Shown here in pieces: positions 12,342 to 19,337 of a stretch of DNA of 20,221 bases. The notes beneath the pieces were generated by a model that saw only the letters and a list, made by a program, of their open reading frames with translations, ran no database searches and was not told the origin of the DNA. Numbering within the stretch: position 1 is the first letter of the stretch; each line of letters starts with the position of its first letter. Position numbers and translations under genes: made by a program. The stretch comes from a virus, in IMG/VR virus record IMGVR_UViG_3300046683_000131, positions 1 through 20,221 of that record; one strand, written 5' to 3'.

Positions 12342-12865
12342 CGACAGCGCAACAGAAGATTCAGGCTTTCGAGTCCGCGAAGAAGTTTGGCGAACTGTTT
12401 CCGGGGTTGCTGGAGACTTTGCAGGAATGGGCGCAGATCGGCAGCATCCAAGATGTGGCCGATCGTCAGGTGGCTGAATCAGAACGCCGGCTTGCGGCGG
12501 CGAAGTCCGCGGAAGCCCAAGCAAAACTCGAACGTGATGCGGCTGCAAAACGAGATGTTGAGCGGTTGCAAACCGAACTTGACAATATTTCCCACAAAAT
12601 AAATGCCCAAAACGTTACTTTGCAACGCGCAGTTGAAAGGATTGAGCTACAAAACAAACAGTCCATCGCACAAGCTAGGGCGCAGGTCGATACAGCTGCG
12701 GACCGCGTGAGAGAATTAAAAAAAGATGCCGCGGAATGGCAGGCTAAGATAGATCAAGCCAAAATTAACTATGCGATGGTATCAAGTGATCTGGAGCGGA
12801 AACGTGCCGAGCATGATAAGGTCAAGAATGTGATCGCGGAAGCGCTGGGAAGGTTGGGGCGCTGA
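12338..12865 (+). CDS. Coiled-coil protein, possible scaffold
   Basis: A 175-residue protein almost entirely helical and charged: after a short N-terminal domain (AFESAKKFGELFPGLLETLQ), heptad-rich segments such as VAESERRLAAAKSAEAQAKL, KRDVERLQTELDNISHKIN and VSSDLERKRAEHDKVK form a long coiled coil. It sits two genes after the portal, where P22-like phages keep their scaffold gene, which makes scaffolding a reasonable guess. It lacks any enzymatic motif. It overlaps both neighbours (ATGA at 12338, TGATG at 12863). Confidence 0.6.
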   Translation: MTTAQQKIQAFESAKKFGELFPGLLETLQEWAQIGSIQDVADRQVAESERRLAAAKSAEAQAKLERDAAAKRDVERLQTELDNISHKINAQNVTLQRAVERIELQNKQSIAQARAQVDTAADRVRELKKDAAEWQAKIDQAKINYAMVSSDLERKRAEHDKVKNVIAEALGRLGR

Positions 12866-13500
12866 TGTCCCTTTCTCTCGACGGCCAGTCGACCCAGAAC
12901 CACTCGACGACGACGCCGGTTACGCTTAGCCTGACCACAACTGGCGGCCCTGGGATTATCTACGTTGCCATTATTTCCAATAACTCCGTCGGCATCCCGA
13001 CATCGGTGACATCACCCGATATTCCAGACCTTGCTTTTAGGGACCAAAGTACGGGGGGTACCAACAGAACCGAGCTATGGTGGGGCACCTATTCCGGACC
13101 ATTGACAGCCACGATAACGATCGCAACCGGATCGGCATATACCACGGCGGTTGCGTTTGGGGTGTCCGGAGCAAAAACCGTTTCTCCGTTTGATACCAAT
13201 GCGAGCGTGCCTGCAAAGTCCGGATCAAGCGCGCTTGCCTCGATCAGTACGGACAATGCCAATGATTTTATCTTCGCCAATTATATACCCTCAGGCGATC
13301 CAGAAAGCGCAGGGGCCGGATGGACAATGATCGGTGATGGTCACAACTTTCAGTTGGTTGAATACCAGATTGTATCTGCGACGCAGACATCGCTTCAGGC
13401 CACAATGAACAGCGGTTCGAACGGTGGTTCTGGGATAATGGATGCCGTTAAGGCGGCGCTTCTACCATTCCTGAATACCCCTCAACTTCTTGAGATATGA
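12865..13500 (+). CDS. Beta-rich, Ser/Thr-rich virion-type protein
   Basis: A 211-residue protein of alternating small and hydrophobic residues (IIYVAIISNNSVGIP, LTATITIATGSAYTTAVAFGVSG), consistent with a jelly-roll or Ig-like beta fold. The RTELWWGTYSGPL segment is also seen in uncharacterised tail or head-decoration proteins. No Cys, no membrane segment. It starts on the preceding stop and overlaps the next gene by four bases. Exact role unknown. Confidence 0.62.
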   Translation: MSLSLDGQSTQNHSTTTPVTLSLTTTGGPGIIYVAIISNNSVGIPTSVTSPDIPDLAFRDQSTGGTNRTELWWGTYSGPLTATITIATGSAYTTAVAFGVSGAKTVSPFDTNASVPAKSGSSALASISTDNANDFIFANYIPSGDPESAGAGWTMIGDGHNFQLVEYQIVSATQTSLQATMNSGSNGGSGIMDAVKAALLPFLNTPQLLEI

Positions 13501-13862
13501 TCCAATCCATGTTCTCAAAGCGCGAATTGGAAGGCTACTTTTGCGTTGATCACCGGCAGAGTCCGGGGATCACGCCGGAACAGGCGCTGGCGGTTGGGAG
13601 CAATGCGATTCCGGTGCCGGCAGGGATGCTTTTCGAGGCACCATTCATCAAGTGTTCGCATTGCTCGGCCAGCGTCGTGCTCAATCCCAAGCGGACGCGA
13701 TCACGGGGGTACTGTCCGAAGTGTGATCATTATGTCTGCGATCTCTGCGAAGCCGACCGCGTGCGGACCGGCGAGTGCTACCCAATGAAGAAGTTTATTG
13801 CGGAATACGTCGATGCGATGGTGACGGGCAAGCCGTTTACCAGGATGCTACCGAGGTTCTAA
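13497..13862 (+). CDS. Zinc-ribbon phage protein
   Basis: A 121-residue protein conserved in phage structural regions. The N-terminus (FSKRELEGYFCVDHRQSPGI) and the cysteine part KCSHCSASVVLNPKRTRSRGY then CPKCDHYVCDLCE define a zinc ribbon: C53/C56 and C73/C76 as a four-Cys site, with C81 and C84 close by. The sequence GYxxxDHRxSPG...FE...CxHC...NP.R.R..C..C..YxCDxC is a familiar but functionally unassigned phage pattern. It is translationally coupled to the gene before it (ATGA). Confidence 0.72.
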   Translation: MIQSMFSKRELEGYFCVDHRQSPGITPEQALAVGSNAIPVPAGMLFEAPFIKCSHCSASVVLNPKRTRSRGYCPKCDHYVCDLCEADRVRTGECYPMKKFIAEYVDAMVTGKPFTRMLPRF

Positions 13863-13871
13863 GGAAACGCC

Positions 13872-14387
13872 ATGGCTCGACGCACGACGGCCGTTACATC
13901 GATCACGCCGACCGCAACGGCCGACACTGTGGACCTTGTTGATGCCACCTATCCGTTTATCCTGCGAGGCGGCAGCGACACCCAGATCAATTATATCTGG
14001 GAAATCAAGATGAACGGCCAGGCCACGTCATCCGCGCCGACCTATATGCAGCTCGCACAGGACAGCCAAGTCGGGACTGGCAGTAATTCCTTGGGGGCGA
14101 CACAAAATGACGCGCCGAATAATCCAGCGACAGCGGCATTGGCAGCGCCGGCTCTCGTTGGGAATACGAATGCAACCCTCAAACCGCGGCGCTCGTCAAC
14201 GCTGTTGCTGCAGGACATGTCCTTCAATGCTAACGGCGGCATCCAGTTCATGAAGGCAAACAAAATCGAGGAATGTTACGTCGTGATCGGAAACGTTGCA
14301 TCTACCGGGGGTGAGGTTTCGTTGAGCGCATTCACCGGAGGGACGCCGGGCGCGATGGGATGTTATATGGTCTATGAGAGCATGTGA
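13872..14387 (+). CDS. Small virion-type protein
   Basis: A 171-residue protein with an Ala/Thr/Ser-rich N-terminus (MARRTTAVTSITPTATADTV), a beta-rich centre (PFILRGGSDTQINYIWEIK) and a Gly-rich end (SLSAFTGGTPGAMGCYMVYE). AAGGAA (13861-13866) supports ATG 13872. The order after the portal, coil and beta proteins suggests a decoration or tail-connector protein. Not recognised at family level. Confidence 0.6.
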   Translation: MARRTTAVTSITPTATADTVDLVDATYPFILRGGSDTQINYIWEIKMNGQATSSAPTYMQLAQDSQVGTGSNSLGATQNDAPNNPATAALAAPALVGNTNATLKPRRSSTLLLQDMSFNANGGIQFMKANKIEECYVVIGNVASTGGEVSLSAFTGGTPGAMGCYMVYESM

Positions 14388-14391
14388 CAGT

Positions 14392-15174
14392 ATGATCCAA
14401 GTCAAGCAATGCCGCCATGGCCGGCTGATGTTTTACGATAACGACGCCTATATTGGGCGCTCGCTAAATACGTCAGGCACATATTCCGAGGAAGAGATTC
14501 TGTTGTGGCAGCAGATCGTGCGCCCTGGCGACGTGGTGGTCGAAGTCGGTGCCAATATTGGTGCGCATACCATATGGTTTGCCAAGGCGGTCGGCCGAGA
14601 CGGCAAAGTGTTTGCGATCGAACCTCAGCGGCAAATGTATCAGATGCTCGTTGGCAATCTCGCGCTCAATGAGATCACCAACGCCAATGCCATGATGGGA
14701 GCCGCCGGAGAGAAGATCGGGACCGTTCGCGTTCCGCCGGTTGATTACGACAAAACCGGAAACTTCGGTGGCCTTTCGATCGGCGGGGAGAGCGGCGAAG
14801 AGGTTGCAGTGATCACGCTTGACTCGTTCCGTATGACGCGCGTCGACCTTATCAAGATCGATGTGGAGGGCATGGAGGCGAGCGTATTGCGTGGTGCGCA
14901 TCAGACCATCGAACGATGTCGGCCGGTGCTTTACGTGGAAAACGACCGCAAGGAAAAGTCTGACGAATTGATCGCCCTCATCTCCGATATGGGATATCGG
15001 CTCTATGGCCACACGCCGCTTATCAATCGCGAGATATTCGGCGATACCGTGTCGCTCAACATGCTGTGCGTGGTTGGCGATGCCAATATCACTGGACTGC
15101 GCGAGATCGACCGCGATCACGCCATGCGACGCCAAGCCATGGTTGCGGCGCTTGAGCATGGGGCGGTGTTGTGA
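14392..15174 (+). CDS. FkbM-family SAM-dependent methyltransferase
   Basis: Likely O-methylates a sugar hydroxyl. The SAM-binding motif I VVEVGANIGAHTIWFAKAVG (about residues 49-68), the acidic post-motif FAIEPQRQMY, and the FkbM signature LIKIDVEGMEASVLRGA (about 154-170) are all present, and the ending is complete. At 260 residues it has the usual length. I chose ATG 14392 over 14374 because the latter overlaps the previous gene by 14 bases and adds only six residues. It overlaps the glycosyltransferase gene, so both are made together; a joint glycan-making role (virion or host surface) is inference. Confidence 0.85.
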   Translation: MIQVKQCRHGRLMFYDNDAYIGRSLNTSGTYSEEEILLWQQIVRPGDVVVEVGANIGAHTIWFAKAVGRDGKVFAIEPQRQMYQMLVGNLALNEITNANAMMGAAGEKIGTVRVPPVDYDKTGNFGGLSIGGESGEEVAVITLDSFRMTRVDLIKIDVEGMEASVLRGAHQTIERCRPVLYVENDRKEKSDELIALISDMGYRLYGHTPLINREIFGDTVSLNMLCVVGDANITGLREIDRDHAMRRQAMVAALEHGAVL

Positions 15175-16274
15175 TGCTCCAGCGCCCCGCCATTGCGCCG
15201 ATCAACGTCGTCTGGCCGCCGGTCGATCGAGAAATCAAAAAGAAATGGGCTGGCGTTTGCCGCATGGGCGGCGTCGGCGACAATCTGGTCGCCGCTTCCG
15301 TGCTCGCGCCGCTCAAGCGCGCCGGCTACATGACGGAAGTGATTGCGCAAGCGCCACACCACGTCATGTTCGAAAACAACCCGTTCATGGATCGGCTTAT
15401 CGTCAAGCAGAAGGAAGACTTTCCCGGCGATGGCGGACTGCAATGGCAACAGTGGTTCGATACGCGTGGCCGGGAATACGATCTGTTTGCCAATCTGTCC
15501 CACACCATGGAACACCTAGTCGCTTTTTTCCCAGGACAGACCGCATTCTATTGGCCGGCGCCGTTCCGCCGCAAAATGGCGGATCACAGCTACATCGAAC
15601 TCGTCCACGACATGTTTGGCATGCCACACGAATTCGGTCGGCTGTTCTGGCCAACCGATGAGGAGTGCGAAGATGTTGTCGAAAAGCGCCGGCAGTTCGG
15701 TTCGGATCGGCTGGTCGGATGGTGCCTGTCGGGGACGAGGATAGACAAAGTATGGGCCTACGCTCCGATGGCCATTTCGCGGATCATCCGGGAATTGGGT
15801 GCCCATGTCATTCTGCTCGGCGCGCCCTCGCTACAGCATATCGAGATGGCGCAGACTGTCGAGAGCGAAGTCGCCCGGCACAATGGATCGACAAAAGGGC
15901 TCAATACCGCTCTGTCGCTCGATGCCGCTAATCCACAATGGCCGATGCGTCGCATTCTCGCCATGGCCGGCGCCTGCGATCTCGTGATCGGCCCGGACAC
16001 AGGACCGATGTGGGCCGTGGCATTCGAGTCGATGCCAAAGATCATGATGCTGTCGCATGCGAGCGCGAAGAACATCACATCGCATTGGGTGAACACCAGG
16101 ACGCTGCATGCTGATCAAGGCCGTGTTCCGTGCTGGCCTTGTCACAGGCTCCATAATGGGATCGAGACTTGTCGGCCCAACAAGGAAAACAACGGAGCGG
16201 CGTGCATATCCGACATCAGCGTTGAAACCGTTGTTTCGACCGCGGCCGAACTTCTGGAGATAGACCATGGCTAA
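15171..16274 (+). CDS. Glycosyltransferase family 9-like (heptosyltransferase fold)
   Basis: A 367-residue GT-B enzyme, probably transferring a sugar from a nucleotide donor. The N-terminal domain has the glycine-rich RMGGVGDNLVAASVLAPLKR (about 31-50), and the C-terminal domain has the GT9 donor-site signature DLVIGPDTGPMWAVAFESMP (about 270-289). A late Cys cluster (CWPCHRLHNGIETC, then GAACI) is an extra that I have seen in phage and rhizobial homologues. GTG 15171 and ATG 15174 both overlap the preceding TGA. The gene overlaps the next one by eight bases, so it lies firmly inside the virion operon rather than in a host cluster. Substrate unknown. Confidence 0.82.
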   Translation: MMLQRPAIAPINVVWPPVDREIKKKWAGVCRMGGVGDNLVAASVLAPLKRAGYMTEVIAQAPHHVMFENNPFMDRLIVKQKEDFPGDGGLQWQQWFDTRGREYDLFANLSHTMEHLVAFFPGQTAFYWPAPFRRKMADHSYIELVHDMFGMPHEFGRLFWPTDEECEDVVEKRRQFGSDRLVGWCLSGTRIDKVWAYAPMAISRIIRELGAHVILLGAPSLQHIEMAQTVESEVARHNGSTKGLNTALSLDAANPQWPMRRILAMAGACDLVIGPDTGPMWAVAFESMPKIMMLSHASAKNITSHWVNTRTLHADQGRVPCWPCHRLHNGIETCRPNKENNGAACISDISVETVVSTAAELLEIDHG

Positions 16275-16668
16275 CATCTCGCAATACATGCAATTGAATA
16301 TGCTCTCCTGGGTGCTCGGCGGATCGCCGACCAAGCCGTCGGCCTGGGGCGTCGGTCTGGGCACGTCGTCTCCGACTTCCATTGCCGGAGGCGAGTTATC
16401 GACCACGTTTGGTTACACGCGGCAATCTATGGCCTGGGGTTCGGCGGGCAGTCCGACCAGCTCCGGCACAGTCTCGAATGCCAGCGCCGTCACGTTCGGC
16501 CCATTCACCACGGCCGCGACGGTTTCCGGCCTGCAAATCTGGGACACCATGTTGTCGGCAGGCAGCGGCAATATGTTGTTCGAGGGACTTCTCGCGGTGG
16601 CGCGTACGATGGCGAGCGGAGAGAGTTTGGTGATCCCGACCGGATCGATCCTAGTTACGCTGGCGTGA
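16267..16668 (+). CDS. Small tail-type virion protein, copy A of a paralogous pair
   Basis: A 133-residue protein (MANISQYMQLNMLSWVLGGS...). It matches the common small phage-tail family pattern: an N-terminal helix ending LGG, a P..WGVGL segment, GYTRQSMAWG, and a C-terminal GSGNMLFEGLL...GSILVTLA (compare L..HVLGG...P...Y.ALF....GGYARQ.VTFG...GG.LL.YG.L). About half of its residues are identical to the protein at 17004-17402. It starts eight bases inside the glycosyltransferase gene. Confidence 0.72.
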   Translation: MANISQYMQLNMLSWVLGGSPTKPSAWGVGLGTSSPTSIAGGELSTTFGYTRQSMAWGSAGSPTSSGTVSNASAVTFGPFTTAATVSGLQIWDTMLSAGSGNMLFEGLLAVARTMASGESLVIPTGSILVTLA

Positions 16669-16675
16669 GGCGATT

Positions 16676-16831
16676 GTGTTTAACTTCGCAGCGTTAGGTG
16701 TGCTGCTACTGTGCTGTTACAAAATGGATTCGCATCCGTTAGCCGCGGTGTTTGTGATCTTTATGATGCAGCACGTCTGGCGCTGGTGGAATTACCCTAT
16801 GGATCGGGAGTCAAACCGATGGCAGGCGTAG
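16676..16831 (+). CDS. Very small two-segment membrane protein
   Basis: GTG 16676, preceded by GAGG (16667-16670), encodes 51 residues with two hydrophobic stretches, FAALGVLLLCCY (4-15) and PLAAVFVIFMMQHVW (21-35), joined by a short KMDSH turn and followed by a basic, Trp-rich tail (RWWNYPMDRESNRWQA). That two-span hairpin layout with charged end is seen in class II holins, but nothing more supports lysis and no endolysin is in the window. The next gene starts inside its last codons. Confidence 0.52.
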   Translation: MFNFAALGVLLLCCYKMDSHPLAAVFVIFMMQHVWRWWNYPMDRESNRWQA

Positions 16832-17004
16832 GAGCTAAACTGGCGTTGACGGCGCATGCCGAAGTCGTGACGGCTTTGGAGATGATGATCGCCCGTGCGA
16901 TAGCCCCCAATCCCGGCGAGGCAGCCCATGAGCATATCGTTGCGGCGCGGCATCTGATTTCCCGTTTACGCGATGCGGGATACGAGATCATAAAGAAAAG
17001 CTGA
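16819..17004 (+). CDS. Small helical hypothetical protein
   Basis: A 61-residue protein starting MAGVGAKLALTAHAEVV, made of two to three helices (VVTALEMMIARAIA, EHIVAARHLISRLRDAGYEI). GGGAG (16806-16810) eight bases before ATG 16819 chooses this start over an upstream ATG-like start at 16711. It overlaps the membrane gene by 13 bases, and its TGA overlaps the next ATG (TGATG). It resembles the short helical proteins encoded between phage tail genes, with no named family. Confidence 0.58.
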   Translation: MAGVGAKLALTAHAEVVTALEMMIARAIAPNPGEAAHEHIVAARHLISRLRDAGYEIIKKS

Positions 17005-17402
17005 TGGCCGGCGGCACGTCGCAATACATGCAGCAGCGCATGCTTTCCTGGGTGTTTGGCGGGTCGCCGACAAAGCCGACAGCCTGGGGTGTGGGCCTGT
17101 CGCTTGGAGTGCCAACCAGCATTGCGGGATCGGAAGCATCGGTCTCCGGCTATGCGCGACAAACGGCGACGTGGGGTGCAGCGGGATCGCCAGCCAGCTC
17201 CGGCACGGTCGCCAATGCTTCGGCGATCGTATTCAACCTATTGTCAAGGGCGACCTATACCGGATTCCAGATATGGGACGGGCTTGGCAGTTCGAACTCC
17301 GGAAATATGCTGGCCTGGGGCACCCTTTCGACGGCGGTGGTGGCGTCTTCCGGTGATTCTGTTTCATTTTCCATAGGGGCTCTTCGGATTACTCTGGCAT
17401 AG
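17004..17402 (+). CDS. Small tail-type virion protein, copy B of a paralogous pair
   Basis: A 132-residue relative of the protein at 16267-16668, aligned almost end to end: SQYMQ, MLSW, GGSPTKP, AWGVGL, PTSIAG, GY.RQ, AGSP, SSGTV.NASA, QIWD, SGNML and ITLA/VTLA line up in order. Divergence is spread over the length, so the duplication is old. The start codon overlaps the previous stop. Two slightly different copies could make a hetero-oligomer or be alternative fibre parts (inference). Confidence 0.72.
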   Translation: MAGGTSQYMQQRMLSWVFGGSPTKPTAWGVGLSLGVPTSIAGSEASVSGYARQTATWGAAGSPASSGTVANASAIVFNLLSRATYTGFQIWDGLGSSNSGNMLAWGTLSTAVVASSGDSVSFSIGALRITLA

Positions 17403-17414
17403 GGCTAGACGCTT

Positions 17415-18764
17415 ATGACAGCCCGTAATGCCGTAGGCGTCATTACAGAAGTCGGCGGGTTAACCGGCGCACCAACGACGCCGCAGCAATTTGCGTCGGC
17501 GACGTTGGGGGGACAGGGCGGCCTTACTGCTGCCGCGACGATTCTTGCTGCTCCCACCGCGCCGTACATGTCTCCCCTCTGGGTGCCGCGGCCCCCGGAG
17601 GACTCTGTTTGGCAGTGGCAACCGCTGCCCCCGCCGCCGCCGTCCGCGGCGCAGACCGCATCGGCGATCCTTGCGGGCGCCGGTGGGCTCACTGCCAGCG
17701 TTCTCGGTCCATTCCAATTTGCGTCGGCGACGATCGCCGGTGCAGGCGGCATTGTCGAAGCAGACAGCGGCGCAGTCCAGTTTGCGTCGGCGACATTAGC
17801 GGGGTCCGGTAACCTTACCGCCAGCGCGCTAGGGCCGTTCCAGTTTGCTTCGGTCACGCTCGCCGGTGTCGGCGCCCTTACCGAAGCCGACAGCGGCGCC
17901 ATCCAGTTTGCCTCGGCGGTTCTTGCTGGTTCAGGCTCGCTCACCGAGGCTGATTCAGGCGCCGTTCAATTTGCTTCTGCGGCGCTTGCCGGCGTCGGAA
18001 GTCTTGCGGAAGCGGACAGCGGCGCGGTTCAGTTTACGGCCGCGACATTTGCCGGCATCGGCAATCTGGCCGCCAACACTCAACAGATCACATCCGCTGT
18101 TTTAGCGGGTGTCGGCGGGCTCTCGGCCAATAGCCCAGGCATACAGTTTGCCTCGGCCGCACTTGCCGGTGTCGGCGCCCTTATCGAAGCAGATAGCGGG
18201 GGCATACAGTTTGCCTCAGCCACGCTGGCGGGCACTGGGGCGCTAGCCGAAGCCGATAGCGGTGCAATTCAGTTTGCTTCGGCTGCGCTGGCCGGTACTG
18301 GCGCGCTCACGGGGAGCGCGTCCGGGCCGCTCCAGTTCGTATCGGTGCAATTCGGCGGCGTCGGCGGTCTTTTTGCCGATGCCATCGGTCCGCTCCAGTT
18401 TGCGTCGGCGACGCTCTCCGGAACTGGGGGCCTTGTCGAGGCCGATAGTGGTGTAGTCCAGTTTGCGTCGGCGACGCTGGCCGGTTCGGGCGGCCTTGCC
18501 GCGAGTACACAGCAACTCGCATCAATCGTTCTTGCTGGCGTCGGCGGCCTTGCGGCGGCCGGTACCGTCCTCACTCCGGGTAATGTCGTCCAGGCGGAAT
18601 TCGACGGTATTGGCGGCCTTGTTGCTGCTGCCAATGCGCGATACGTCGCATCGGCGACATTCGCCGGCGAGGGAGGAATGACCGCAGTGGCCACTGGTGG
18701 CGGCGGTCCCACGACTGGTGCAGGCGAAATTATCACTCGCTGGCGGCGGCGCGGCAGAAGGTAG
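17415..18764 (+). CDS. Repeat-rich tail-type protein (21-residue QFASATLAG repeats)
   Basis: A 449-residue protein. After a short N-terminus and a Pro-rich hinge (WQWQPLPPPPPSAAQ), it is built of about 18 modules with the core LAGxGxL. Most form a 21-residue unit QFASATLAGSGxLTEADSGAV that repeats exactly every 63 bases from 17715. The end is basic (ITRWRRRGRR). Such repeats give elongated beta-rolls or solenoids and fit a tail fibre or virion surface protein. Third bases within the repeats differ, so this is not a recent amplification. Neighbouring tail-type genes support the role; receptor binding is a guess. Confidence 0.72.
   Translation: MTARNAVGVITEVGGLTGAPTTPQQFASATLGGQGGLTAAATILAAPTAPYMSPLWVPRPPEDSVWQWQPLPPPPPSAAQTASAILAGAGGLTASVLGPFQFASATIAGAGGIVEADSGAVQFASATLAGSGNLTASALGPFQFASVTLAGVGALTEADSGAIQFASAVLAGSGSLTEADSGAVQFASAALAGVGSLAEADSGAVQFTAATFAGIGNLAANTQQITSAVLAGVGGLSANSPGIQFASAALAGVGALIEADSGGIQFASATLAGTGALAEADSGAIQFASAALAGTGALTGSASGPLQFVSVQFGGVGGLFADAIGPLQFASATLSGTGGLVEADSGVVQFASATLAGSGGLAASTQQLASIVLAGVGGLAAAGTVLTPGNVVQAEFDGIGGLVAAANARYVASATFAGEGGMTAVATGGGGPTTGAGEIITRWRRRGRR
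17715..18512 (+). repeat. 63-bp coding repeats
   Basis: CAGTTTGCGTCGGCG-type starts occur at 17715, 17778, 17841, 17904, 17967 and 18030, each exactly 63 bases apart, then again in further groups up to about 18512. Each unit encodes a 21-residue module of the protein at 17415-18764. Confidence 0.85.
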
Positions 18765-18770
18765 AGACAC

Positions 18771-19337
18771 ATGAAAGTGGACGAAGCCATATTCTGGGGG
18801 CGTTTCCTGCCAGCGGCGCTCATTGCCGGAGCCCTGCTGCTGCTGGGCATTGAATACGCGGGCGCCCAGGCCAACTGGCCGACCCCCGGAAATCAGTCGG
18901 TCGGCGGCTCCGTCCAGATGTGCCTCAACAGCGCATCGCAGGCGATTCCATGCACAGGAACTGCGGGCGCCGCCGGTTATCCGGCAGGTGCAACACCGAT
19001 CGGTGGCGCATTCTCTGGGGCCGACACAACATCGCAAGCCGCGACGCTCGCACTGGCCTCGGGGAAAACGACCTATATTTGCGGGTTTACGGTTTCCGGT
19101 CTCGGCGCTACTGGCGCGACAACAGTTGTCGTAGCTGTGGCCACATTGGTTGGGAGCACGACGCTTAGTTATAGCTATGTGTTTCCGGCGGGCGCAACGG
19201 TCGTCACTACGTCGATCGGCAAGGAATATTCGCCCTGCATTCCGGCCAGCGCCGCGGCGGCGGCGATCACGGTGACCGTGCCCGGCGCTACCGGAAATAC
19301 CGCCACTCAAATCAATGCCTGGGGATTTCAGTTCTAA
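18771..19337 (+). CDS. Secreted or membrane-anchored Ala/Thr/Gly-rich protein
   Basis: A 188-residue protein with an N-terminal signal: charged start MKVDEAIFWGR, hydrophobic core FLPAALIAGALLLLGI, then AGAQA before NWPTPGNQ, a good signal-peptidase site after residue 34. The mature part is beta-rich (TYICGFTVSGLG, TTVVVAVATLVG, VPGATGNTATQINAWGFQF) and holds four Cys. A signal peptide is unusual for a virion protein. The start lies six bases after the repeat gene, whose end gives a GAAGG ribosome site. The similar pattern TYICGF...WGFQF occurs in phage structural proteins, so a periplasm-exposed or acquired role remains open. Confidence 0.68.
   Translation: MKVDEAIFWGRFLPAALIAGALLLLGIEYAGAQANWPTPGNQSVGGSVQMCLNSASQAIPCTGTAGAAGYPAGATPIGGAFSGADTTSQAATLALASGKTTYICGFTVSGLGATGATTVVVAVATLVGSTTLSYSYVFPAGATVVTTSIGKEYSPCIPASAAAAAITVTVPGATGNTATQINAWGFQF

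Noticed and set aside
14473-15159. 228-residue minus-strand ORF
   Set aside because: Antisense to the FkbM methyltransferase, which has full family motifs.
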